From NCBI GenBank assembly GCA_903889795.1, contig CAISYW010000161.1:1-5347 (forward strand): a stretch of DNA of 5,347 nucleotides, read 5' to 3'. The notes below the pieces were generated by a model. It saw nothing but the letters and a program-made list of their open reading frames with translations. It was not told the DNA's origin and did not search any database. How positions within the stretch are numbered: position 1 is the stretch's first letter; every line of letters starts with the position of its first letter. The translations under genes were made by a program, and so were the position numbers. Origin of the DNA: an uncultured Chlamydiae bacterium. Lineage in GTDB: Bacteria > Chlamydiota > Chlamydiia > Chlamydiales > SM23-39. Positions 1-5,347 of the stretch are shown here, piece by piece.

Positions 1-223
1 GGCCTCAAAAGGCGGCATTATTTTGCCCGATTCAGCTCAGGAAAAACCCCGTCAAGGGAAGATTATGGCTGTAGGTACCGGCAAGGTAGATGACAAAGGC
101 CAAGTTCATCCACTGAGTGTGAAAGTGGGCGACGAGGTGCTATTTTCATCCTATTCCGGCACGGAATTTCAAGAAGATTATTTGATCCTATCCGAGGAAG
201 ATCTCCTCGCTGTTCTCGCTTAA
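1..223 (+). CDS. groES: GroES co-chaperonin (Cpn10), 3' part only
   Basis: This is the C-terminal 73 residues of GroES, the heptameric cytoplasmic lid that caps GroEL and closes the folding chamber. The reading frame is open from base 2, the gene begins upstream of the window, and it ends at TAA 221-223. Near the left edge the protein reads KGGIILPDSAQEKP. This is the end of the mobile loop, whose hydrophobic I-I-L tripeptide (visible residues 6-8) docks into the GroEL apical domain, followed by the usual proline/Asp stretch. Further on are the family hallmarks VGTGK, DDKG, VKVGDEVLF and YSGTE, and the typical ending in a short acidic helix and AVLA. Family members have about 95-102 residues, so roughly 25-30 N-terminal residues are missing. 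It lies 19 bases before groEL on the same strand, the classic two-gene heat-shock operon. Any promoter or HrcA/CIRCE operator would be off the left edge. Confidence 0.96.
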   Translation, partial: ASKGGIILPDSAQEKPRQGKIMAVGTGKVDDKGQVHPLSVKVGDEVLFSSYSGTEFQEDYLILSEEDLLAVLA

Positions 224-242
224 AAACAGGAGATAAAAAGCT

Positions 243-1904
243 ATGGCAAAAATTTTACAATTTAATGAAGAAGCTCTTAATTCGATCCTCAAGGGGGTCA
301 AAACATTGGCCAAAGCGGTCATCGTAACCTTGGGTCCCAAGGGGCGTAACGTCATGATTGGGAAAGAATATGGATCCCCATCGTCAACGAAAGACGGCGT
401 GACGGTTGCCAAGGAGATTGGGTTAAAAGACAAATTTGAAAATATGGGAGCTCAGCTCGTTAAAGAAGCTGCCTCTAAAGCGTCCGATGTTGCCGGAGAC
501 GGCACGACGACCGCGATTGTTTTAGCGGAAGCGATATTTAGCGAAGGAGTAAAAAACGTCGCAGCGGGCGCCAATCCAATGTGTCTGAAGCGCGGGATCG
601 ATCGAGCTGTCGAAGCTGTCAACCGTTTTCTGGATGGGATGGCAACACCGATCAAAAGTCCTGAAGAAATTCGTCAGATCGCCACCATTTCGGCTAATAA
701 TGACCCTGATATTGGAGCCATTATTTGCGAAGCGATGCAGAAGGTGGGAAAAGATGGCATTGTCACTATTGGCGAAGCGAAAGGAATTGAAACGGTTTTG
801 GAAGTTGTCGAGGGAATGCAATTCGATAAAGGTTATGTATCTCCCTATTTCGTCACCAATGCTGAAAAAATGAGCGTTGAGTTTGAAAATCCGTTCATTT
901 TTATTACCGACAAAAAACTGTCGAATGCAAAAGAGATCGTTCCCCTTTTGGAAAAAGTGATGGAAAAAGGTTCCCGCCCATTGCTCATTATCGCAGAAGA
1001 TATTGATGCAGATGCGTTGGCTACCTTGGTTGTCAACAAAGTAAAAGGAGGCCTTTCTCTTTGCGCGGTGAAGGCTCCTGGCTTTGGCGATCGCCGTAAG
1101 TCCATGTTGGAAGATCTCGCTATCCTGACGGGTGCAACGGTCGTTTCCGAAGAGGTGGGCTATAAATTAGAAAACGCAGGCCTTGAAATGCTGGGCAGCG
1201 CCAAGAAAGTCAAGATCACGAAAGATGATACGACGATCGTTGACGGTGCAGGCCGGGCTGTGGATGTGCAAAAACGCGTCGCTCAGATTAAAAATGAATT
1301 GGAGAAGTCTACTTCAGATTACGATCGAGAAAAGCTTGAAGAGCGCCTCGCTAAGCTCTCCGGCGGGGTGGCTGTCGTTAATGTCGGCGCAGTTACTGAA
1401 GCGGAAGCCAACGAGAAAAAAGCTCGTATCGAAGATGCTCTCCACGCTACTCGCGCTGCAGTGGCTCAAGGAGTCGTGCCGGGCGGTGGAGTGGCTCTCA
1501 TTCGAGCAATGAAATCGTTGGATGCATTGAAGCTCAAGGGTGACGAGGCGATAGGTGTCGATATCATTCGTAAGACCCTCTCAGCTCCTGCAGCCGCGAT
1601 TGCGACAAACTGCGGAAAAAATGGGCAGTGGGTGACGGAAAAGGTCATGGAAAAATCGGGTTCCTGGGGTTACAACGGATTGACCGATCAATTCTCTGAT
1701 TTGATAAAAGACGGCGTATTGGATCCTGTTTTGGTGACCAAGAGCGCTCTCACTTACTCCGCTTCGATTGCCGGCATGTTGCTAACGATTGCCGCGATTG
1801 TGACGGACAAACCCGAGCCGAAGAAAAAAGCAGGCTCAGCCGGTGGACCATCGCCAATGGATATGGGCATGGGCGGAATGGGCGGCATGGGTGGAATGAT
1901 GTAA
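243..1904 (+). CDS. groEL: GroEL chaperonin (Cpn60), complete
   Basis: This 553-residue protein is a group I chaperonin, the ATP-driven ring complex that folds cytoplasmic proteins with GroES. The start is ATG 243, with AGGAG at 228-232 ten bases upstream. Visible landmarks are the ATP-site motifs TLGPKG (29-34), STKDG with Asp51, AGDGTTTA with Asp86, and the catalytic Asp398 in RIEDALHATRAA. The apical binding surface is kept: Tyr198, Tyr202, Phe203, Leu236, Leu259, Val263 and Val264 (E. coli Y199, Y203, F204, L237, L259, V263, V264). The tail ends in Met/Gly repeats, MGMGGMGGMGGMM (541-553), the flexible chamber-floor tail. Oddities: residues matching the E. coli right-hand inter-ring contact are replaced (see findings); the cpn60 signature reads AAVAQGVVPGGG, lacking the usual acidic pair; one residue is inserted near 240; and there are tryptophans at 463 and 475, where E. 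coli GroEL has none. Identity as GroEL is certain. Which chlamydial paralogue it represents is not. Confidence 0.98.
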   Translation: MAKILQFNEEALNSILKGVKTLAKAVIVTLGPKGRNVMIGKEYGSPSSTKDGVTVAKEIGLKDKFENMGAQLVKEAASKASDVAGDGTTTAIVLAEAIFSEGVKNVAAGANPMCLKRGIDRAVEAVNRFLDGMATPIKSPEEIRQIATISANNDPDIGAIICEAMQKVGKDGIVTIGEAKGIETVLEVVEGMQFDKGYVSPYFVTNAEKMSVEFENPFIFITDKKLSNAKEIVPLLEKVMEKGSRPLLIIAEDIDADALATLVVNKVKGGLSLCAVKAPGFGDRRKSMLEDLAILTGATVVSEEVGYKLENAGLEMLGSAKKVKITKDDTTIVDGAGRAVDVQKRVAQIKNELEKSTSDYDREKLEERLAKLSGGVAVVNVGAVTEAEANEKKARIEDALHATRAAVAQGVVPGGGVALIRAMKSLDALKLKGDEAIGVDIIRKTLSAPAAAIATNCGKNGQWVTEKVMEKSGSWGYNGLTDQFSDLIKDGVLDPVLVTKSALTYSASIAGMLLTIAAIVTDKPEPKKKAGSAGGPSPMDMGMGGMGGMGGMM

Positions 1905-1917
1905 ATGCGCTTTACTT

Positions 1918-1952
1918 TTGAGCCGTTCCTGTTTTCATCGGGAATGGCTCAA
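1918..1952 (+). terminator. Probable rho-independent terminator of groES-groEL
   Basis: A hairpin starts 14 bases after the groEL stop. Arm TTGAGCCGTTCC (1918-1929) pairs with GGAATGGCTCAA (1941-1952) over 12 bp with one G-U wobble, around an 11-base loop. A short, imperfect T-rich stretch (TTTCTC) follows on the plus strand. The minus-strand side lacks a T-run, so it appears to act mainly for groEL. The right arm contains the stop codon (1949-1951) of the converging methyltransferase gene. The stem is convincing but the U-tract is weak. Confidence 0.6.
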
Positions 1953-2728
1953 TTTCTCGATCCTTTAAAACCAAGCCAGTCACCTCGCGCTTTTTCCTCG
2001 ATTACTTTCAGACCGAGTCCGTTAATAAAAGAGAGAGCCTTTGCTCTCTGGGATTTTAAAATACCGGACGCGAGCCAGAGCTTGGCTTTCCGGGGAAGGT
2101 TCGGGTTTTCTCTCATTAGGTTTTGCTGTTCAGGCAGAATCATATTGATGCAAACGACCGGATTTTCCTTAAGCTTCGGCATTGCAGCAGAAAATCGAGC
2201 GCGTTTTTCGAGATGATTCAAAAGAGCATTTTGACGGGCGTGCTTAATGGCGCTCGGATCGATGTCGATACCGTAGGCCCTCTTCGCCCCCATCATTAAG
2301 GCAGCCAGAGAGAGAATGCCGCTGCCGCATCCGAGATCCAGAACAATCTCATCGTCCATGCATCCGTTCATTAATTCGAGCATAAGATAGGTCGAGGGGT
2401 GGGAAAGATCTCCAAAACCTGGCCCGGGGAGGAGGAGAAGCGTATGCGAGGCGCCGAATTGTTCGAGATTGATATGAGCTTTGCCATCGCGAAAATCCTG
2501 GGCAAATTGGGACCATTGATCGGACCAGGAAACTGTTTTTATTTTGTCCACAAAGAGGCAGGTTCGCAGTTTTTTAATGTCGATGTTTTTGGACATGCCT
2601 CCGAGGAGAACTTCTCCGGAAGAATCGTCCTCAATGATGTAGAGATCTTGCAGTCCGAGGTTTTGTAACTCTTTTTTGGCTTCGAAAATCGAAACATCTG
2701 CAAGTAGTCGAAAAAGATAACAGCTCAT
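1949..2728 (-). CDS. prmA: PrmA-like ribosomal protein L11 methyltransferase
   Basis: This 259-residue protein is a class I, S-adenosylmethionine-dependent methyltransferase most like PrmA, which trimethylates ribosomal protein L11 in the cytoplasm. It starts at ATG 2728-2726 and ends at TGA 1951-1949. The SAM-binding core is clear: motif I VLDLGCGSGILSLAAL (129-144), the acidic loop GIDIDPSAI (153-161), and a PrmA-type ending with ASGIL (220-224) and a C-terminal WLGFKG. Residues 1-100 match the PrmA substrate-recognition domain only loosely, including a DQW..FAQDF segment (70-79) like the DWEREW region. The protein is shorter than E. coli PrmA (293 residues), and two family motifs are altered: FGTGTHPTT reads FGDLSHPST (105-113), and the usual ANIL reads NMILPEQ (195-201). 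It converges on groEL and is divergent from the next gene. No strong ribosome binding site is visible; GGAA lies about a dozen bases upstream of the start. It could instead modify another protein. Confidence 0.72.
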   Translation of the reverse strand: MSCYLFRLLADVSIFEAKKELQNLGLQDLYIIEDDSSGEVLLGGMSKNIDIKKLRTCLFVDKIKTVSWSDQWSQFAQDFRDGKAHINLEQFGASHTLLLLPGPGFGDLSHPSTYLMLELMNGCMDDEIVLDLGCGSGILSLAALMMGAKRAYGIDIDPSAIKHARQNALLNHLEKRARFSAAMPKLKENPVVCINMILPEQQNLMRENPNLPRKAKLWLASGILKSQRAKALSFINGLGLKVIEEKARGDWLGFKGSRN

Positions 2729-2733
2729 GTTTT

Positions 2734-2739
2734 TCTATA
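2734..2739 (+). promoter_or_regulatory. Possible -10 element for the glycosyltransferase-like gene
   Basis: TATATT matches the sigma-70-type -10 consensus at five of six positions. A transcript starting about seven bases on (near 2746) would give a 17-base leader to ATG 2763, which favours that start over ATG 2727. There is no recognisable -35 hexamer at the proper spacing, so this is weak support only. Confidence 0.3.
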
Positions 2740-2762
2740 TTCCGGCTCGCCAAAAAGTGAAA

Positions 2763-3713
2763 ATGTCATATTATATGCACCCTATGCAAAAACCTGCCGT
2801 TGCAACGATCATCAATTTTTGCTCGATTGAGGCGAGATTTTTAGAAACGTGCATTAAGCAATGCCGTCTTTTTTCTCGCCAAATCATCATTCCCGTATGC
2901 GACCATTTTTTCAATGGCGTTCCTGAAAATCAGGAATTATTGCAGCGAATTTACGCATCTTTTCCGGATTGTTTGTTCGTCGAGTATCCGTTTGAGCCCC
3001 ATCGCATCCCTAAAAGAAGTTTTCAGGAAGTAACTCATGCTCATTTTTGGCCGTGTGTTTCGCGTTTGATCGGCACTCGATTTCTTAATGATGACATTGA
3101 AATGGTCATGTTCCTCGACGCGGACGAGCTTCCTAATGGAAAAAATTTTTTACAGTGGCTGGAGATTAGTGATTGTGTGCATCACAGTGTTTTGAAATTG
3201 GCTAATTATTGGTATTTTCGAGAACCGCGCTTTCAATCGCTACGCTGGGAAGATTCGATTATTCTTGCACAAAGACGCACTTTGAGCCCTGCGATTCTTT
3301 TGCATAAATCGGAGCGAGACGCGATCTATGATTGTTTGCCCGGGCCTAAGCGCCGAGCCGTGACGGGATTGGATGGGTTGCCGATGTTCCATCACTTCAG
3401 CTGTGTTCGCACGAAAGAAGAGATGCAAAATAAAGTGCGCGCCTGGAGTCATCGCGACGATAGGGATTGGGAAACGCTTGTGGAAAAGGAATTTTCCGGG
3501 CCATTTTCCGGAACAGATTTTATTCATGGATATTCTTTTCGCGAATGTTTGCCTCTATTTCAAATTTCTATGGAGGGTGTTGAATTTGTTCCGGATCAAC
3601 GAAATTCCCCTCGAATCGTACGGTTGAAGGGTGATGAGATGATTAAACATCTTGACTTGGCGCCGACAGGATGCTTTGGTAAAATTTTTAATTTTCTTTC
3701 TCAATATTTTTGA
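2763..3713 (+). CDS. Glycosyltransferase-like protein, specificity unknown
   Basis: From ATG 2763 this encodes 316 residues. It looks like a nucleotide-sugar-dependent glycosyltransferase of GT-A type. It opens with a beta-strand and the segment TIINFCSIEARFLETCI, as such enzymes do, and then has FLDADELP (residues 117-124), a DXD-like acidic motif that in this fold binds the metal and sugar-nucleotide. Later come HHFS (210-213) and the polar segment HRDDRDW (230-236), both striking enough to be functional but not ones I can tie to a named family. There is no signal peptide or membrane segment, so a cytoplasmic or membrane-peripheral role in surface glycan synthesis is an inference. The start is uncertain: in-frame ATGs occur at 2727, 2763, 2775 and 2784, none with a good ribosome binding site. 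I chose 2763 because 2727 overlaps the divergent neighbour's start codon and sits upstream of the only candidate -10. The end, TGA 3711-3713, is firm. Confidence 0.65.
   Translation: MSYYMHPMQKPAVATIINFCSIEARFLETCIKQCRLFSRQIIIPVCDHFFNGVPENQELLQRIYASFPDCLFVEYPFEPHRIPKRSFQEVTHAHFWPCVSRLIGTRFLNDDIEMVMFLDADELPNGKNFLQWLEISDCVHHSVLKLANYWYFREPRFQSLRWEDSIILAQRRTLSPAILLHKSERDAIYDCLPGPKRRAVTGLDGLPMFHHFSCVRTKEEMQNKVRAWSHRDDRDWETLVEKEFSGPFSGTDFIHGYSFRECLPLFQISMEGVEFVPDQRNSPRIVRLKGDEMIKHLDLAPTGCFGKIFNFLSQYF
2770..2775 (-). promoter_or_regulatory. Possible -10 element for the prmA-like gene
   Basis: On the minus strand this reads a perfect TATAAT and would start a transcript near 2763, giving a leader of about 35 bases to ATG 2728. 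No good -35 is found 16-18 bases upstream; the nearest TTGCAA (2805-2800) is 24 bases away. The region is A+T-rich, so chance is possible. Confidence 0.3.
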
Positions 3714-3776
3714 TATGCTTTTTTCACAAAATCCTTGAGGAAAACCTACTTTTTCTAGATCATGGGTTATGTTTTT

Positions 3777-3850
3777 GCACTGGTAGCTCAGTTGGATAGA
3801 GTACCCGGCTACGAACCGGGTGGTCGGAGGTTCGAATCCTCTCCGGTGCG
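3777..3850 (+). tRNA. tRNA-Arg (anticodon ACG)
   Basis: This is a complete cloverleaf of 74 bases. Acceptor arms GCACTGG (3777-3783) and CCGGTGC (3843-3849) pair with one G-U. The D stem is GCTC/GAGT, and the anticodon stem CCCGG/CCGGG encloses loop CTACGAA (3809-3815) with anticodon ACG at 3811-3813. The variable loop is TGGTC, and the T arm GGAGG-TTCGAAT-CCTCT carries the invariant TTCGA. The discriminator base is G and the 3' CCA is not encoded, so it must be added enzymatically. A34 is expected to be edited to inosine, letting this tRNA read CGU, CGC and CGA arginine codons. It sits 63 bases after the glycosyltransferase-like gene and only 23 bases before the hydrolase start. Confidence 0.97.
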
Positions 3851-3873
3851 ATTTTTTCATAAGACGATGCAAA

Positions 3874-4506
3874 ATGATTTTTCATAAGTTTCCTTTTGGT
3901 CCTTTCGAGACAAATACGATTCTCCTTGGCTGTATGAAGGAGAGAAAAGCCGTCGTGATCGATCCTTCATATGGATCGACGTCGGCGATTTTGCAAAAAT
4001 GCTTGGAACTCGAACTGCAAATCGAAAAAATTTTTATTACGCACTCCCATTGGGATCACATCGCAGATGTGCATGAGCTGGTGCATAAGACGGCAGCCTC
4101 TGTTTATATCCACCCGTTCGACGCGCCGAATTTGGAAAAACCCGGAATCGATGGCATTCCTCTTTATTTTCCGATTGAAGGCGTTAAGCCCGATCACTTC
4201 ATCAATGATGGCGATCGCTTAATGATCGGAGATCTTCAATGTAAGGTGATCCATAGTCCCGGACATTCCCCCGGCGGTGTTTGTTATTTTTTCCCGGACA
4301 AAAAGCTGTTGATCTCGGGTGATACGCTTTTTGAAGGCAGCATCGGTAATTTGCATCTACCCACATCGGAGCCTGAAAAAATGTGGGAGTCCTTACGTAC
4401 CTTGTCTCAGCTGCCTCCTGATACACGAATTGCTCCGGGTCATGGACGAGATACGCTGTTGATGAACGAAACATGGTTGAGTCGGGCTGAACAAATTTTT
4501 TCTTAA
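3874..4506 (+). CDS. Metallo-beta-lactamase-fold hydrolase, glyoxalase II-like
   Basis: This 210-residue protein is a compact metallo-beta-lactamase-fold hydrolase. The full two-metal ligand set is present in order: THSHWDH (H57, H59, D61, H62), SPGHSPGG (H131), SGDTLF (D150) and APGHG (H190). This arrangement and length match short glyoxalase II-like proteins of the YcbL type, which hydrolyse S-lactoylglutathione or related thioesters and lack the C-terminal substrate-binding domain of full GloB. The physiological substrate here is unknown. The start ATG 3874 is chosen because the protein begins directly with the conserved first strand (FHKFPFGPFETNTILL), and any longer reading would run into the tRNA gene. 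No clear ribosome binding site precedes it (AAGACG at 3861-3866 is the best). It stops at TAA 4504-4506, 15 bases before the peroxiredoxin, suggesting one transcript. There is no signal peptide, so it should be cytoplasmic. Confidence 0.88.
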   Translation: MIFHKFPFGPFETNTILLGCMKERKAVVIDPSYGSTSAILQKCLELELQIEKIFITHSHWDHIADVHELVHKTAASVYIHPFDAPNLEKPGIDGIPLYFPIEGVKPDHFINDGDRLMIGDLQCKVIHSPGHSPGGVCYFFPDKKLLISGDTLFEGSIGNLHLPTSEPEKMWESLRTLSQLPPDTRIAPGHGRDTLLMNETWLSRAEQIFS

Positions 4507-4521
4507 TCGAAAGGCGGCAAA

Positions 4522-5118
4522 ATGTCATTAGTGGGAAAAAAAGCTCCGGAATTTAGAGCGAAAGCGGTCATTAACGATAAAATTTTCGATGATTTTTCCT
4601 TATCCGAGTATAATGGCAAATATGTCATTTTCTTTTTCTATCCTTTGAACTTTACCTTTGTTTGTCCGACTGAGTTGCACGCTTTTCAGGAACGTTTAAA
4701 AGATTTTGAAAAACGTAACGCCCAAGTCATTGGCTGTTCTGTCGATAGTTCGTTTTCGCATCTGGCATGGCTGAGTATGCCAAAAGCAAAAGGCGGCATC
4801 CAAGGTGTGACTTATCCGATTGTCTCTGATTTGAACAAAAACATTTCTCGTAATTTTGAAGTGTTGAAAGAAGATGAAGGCGTGGCCTACCGTGGCCTTT
4901 TTATGATTGATCGAGATGAAATTGTGCGCCATCAGTTGGTGAATGATTTGCCTTTAGGTCGTTCTGTTGATGAGGCTCTGCGCCTTCTCGACGCCTTAAT
5001 TTTTTATGAACAAAATGGCGAGGTTTGTCCTGCAAATTGGAAAGCCGGAGCTAAGGCGATGAAACCGACAGAGCAAGGACTCGCTGATTTTTTCTCAAGA
5101 AGTGAGATAATCAAATAG
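4522..5118 (+). CDS. ahpC: Typical 2-Cys peroxiredoxin (AhpC/TSA family)
   Basis: This 198-residue cytoplasmic peroxidase reduces hydrogen peroxide, organic hydroperoxides and peroxynitrite. The active site P-x3-T-x2-C is P41, T45, C48 (FTFVCPTEL), with the catalytic arginine R124 in YRGLF. The resolving cysteine is C169 in EVCPANW, so dimers cycle through a C48-C169 disulfide. The stretches GCSVDS (71-76), VTYPIVSD (96-103) and NDLPLGRSVDE (141-151) are typical of the Prx1/AhpC subfamily. The protein strongly resembles, from memory, the chlamydial AhpC (CT603). AAGG at 4511-4514 lies seven bases before ATG 4522, supporting the start. No AhpF reductase gene is in the window, so electrons may come from thioredoxin; this is inference. 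The tail reads DFFSRS where hyperoxidation-sensitive members have a YF motif. The last 24 bases overlap the opposite-strand gene. Confidence 0.96.
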   Translation: MSLVGKKAPEFRAKAVINDKIFDDFSLSEYNGKYVIFFFYPLNFTFVCPTELHAFQERLKDFEKRNAQVIGCSVDSSFSHLAWLSMPKAKGGIQGVTYPIVSDLNKNISRNFEVLKEDEGVAYRGLFMIDRDEIVRHQLVNDLPLGRSVDEALRLLDALIFYEQNGEVCPANWKAGAKAMKPTEQGLADFFSRSEIIK

Positions 5119-5347
5119 ATCTTTCTCGGATGTGATCAGAAAGCTTTTGTGGATTTTGTACACATTTTGAATTGCTTTCATGATTTTGGGATCGGCGATC
5201 CCAGGAAGGCAGAGAGCGTTGAGGCTTTTAATTTTTTCTTGATCTTCCAGATATTTCAATCCAAAGAGATAGTCAGAGGTACTAAACCCCTCTTCCTCAA
5301 CACGAAAATATATTAGATCTCGTTGGTAAAGTAGCGCTTGAACAGCA
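5095..5347 (-). CDS. 3' part of an unidentified protein-coding gene
   Basis: On the minus strand the frame beginning at base 5346 stays open for 83 codons to TGA at 5097-5095, and no start is present because the gene enters from the right edge. The peptide contains YFRVEEEGFSTSDYLFGLKY, then KSLNALCLPGIADPKIMKAI and finally HKSFLITSEKDLFDYLTS. It is rich in charged and aromatic residues with regular alternation, looks like a soluble mixed alpha/beta C-terminus, and has no membrane segment. I do not recognise the family. It is the only sustained open frame in 5119-5347, and the opposite strand offers no competing one. Its last 24 bases overlap the end of ahpC tail to tail. Confidence 0.72.
   Translation of the reverse strand, partial: AVQALLYQRDLIYFRVEEEGFSTSDYLFGLKYLEDQEKIKSLNALCLPGIADPKIMKAIQNVYKIHKSFLITSEKDLFDYLTS

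Noticed and set aside
1086..1095. GGCGATCGCC palindrome, with a second GCGATCGC at 4211-4218, resembling cyanobacterial HIP1
   Set aside because: There are only two copies, each explained by in-frame Gly-Asp-Arg codons, and no other cyanobacterial sign.
1905..2216. Open plus-strand frame directly after the groEL stop
   Set aside because: It is antisense to the prmA-like gene, runs through the terminator hairpin, and its peptide has no recognisable features.
3738..3747. AGG-AAAA-CCT hairpin followed by T5 as a terminator for the glycosyltransferase-like gene
   Set aside because: A three-base-pair stem is not stable enough.
3735..3761. TTGAGG and TAGATC as -35/-10 of a tRNA promoter
   Set aside because: The spacer is 15 bases and the -10 matches consensus at only three of six positions, too weak to annotate.
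3820..3873. Upstream extension of the hydrolase gene to an ATG-like start at 3820
   Set aside because: It would begin inside the tRNA-Arg gene, and the added residues do not belong to the hydrolase fold, so ATG 3874 is used.
5121..5143. CTTTCT/AGAAAG inverted repeat just after ahpC as a terminator
   Set aside because: It is only a 6-bp A+T-rich stem with an 11-base loop and no proper T-run, and it lies within the coding sequence of the minus-strand gene.
5188..5202. Near-perfect palindrome GGGATCGGCGATCCC as an operator
   Set aside because: It encodes the Pro-Gly-Ile-Ala-Asp-Pro part of the minus-strand protein and is far from any start; chance is likely.

Overview
The window reads as bacterial chromosome from the phylum Chlamydiae, most likely one of the amoeba-associated ('environmental') lineages rather than Chlamydia proper. 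The main reason is the peroxiredoxin, which, as I remember the sequence, closely resembles the chlamydial AhpC/TSA protein (CT603 of C. trachomatis). The pairing of a GroEL with that gene also recalls the neighbouring CT604 (groEL_2) and CT603 in C. trachomatis. This placement rests on remembered similarity, since no database search was possible.

Layout, left to right. The 3' part of groES (1-223) is followed after 19 bases by a complete groEL (243-1904), a standard chaperonin operon whose promoter lies outside the window. A 12-bp hairpin (1918-1952) closes the operon. A PrmA-like methyltransferase on the minus strand (1949-2728) converges on groEL. Its start codon lies almost directly against a divergent plus-strand gene for a glycosyltransferase-like protein (about 2763-3713). 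Next come a tRNA-Arg(ACG) gene (3777-3850), a single-domain metallo-beta-lactamase-fold hydrolase (3874-4506) and a typical 2-Cys peroxiredoxin (4522-5118), all on the plus strand and closely spaced, so they are probably co-transcribed. The window ends in the 3' portion of a minus-strand gene of unknown function (5095-5347), which overlaps the end of the peroxiredoxin gene tail to tail. No stretch longer than 300 bases lacks a gene.

Functionally this is mostly housekeeping and stress-response content: protein folding (GroES/GroEL), ribosomal protein modification (PrmA-like), peroxide detoxification (AhpC), probable thioester or glyoxalase-type hydrolysis (the hydrolase) and a tRNA. I see no mobile element, CRISPR array, phage gene or defence system, and nothing I would call a new biological system. 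The points most worth following up are: a GroEL in which the E. coli residues that define the right-hand ring-ring contact are all replaced; a groES-linked groEL beside ahpC; a diverged PrmA; and the truncated, tail-to-tail overlapping gene at the right edge.
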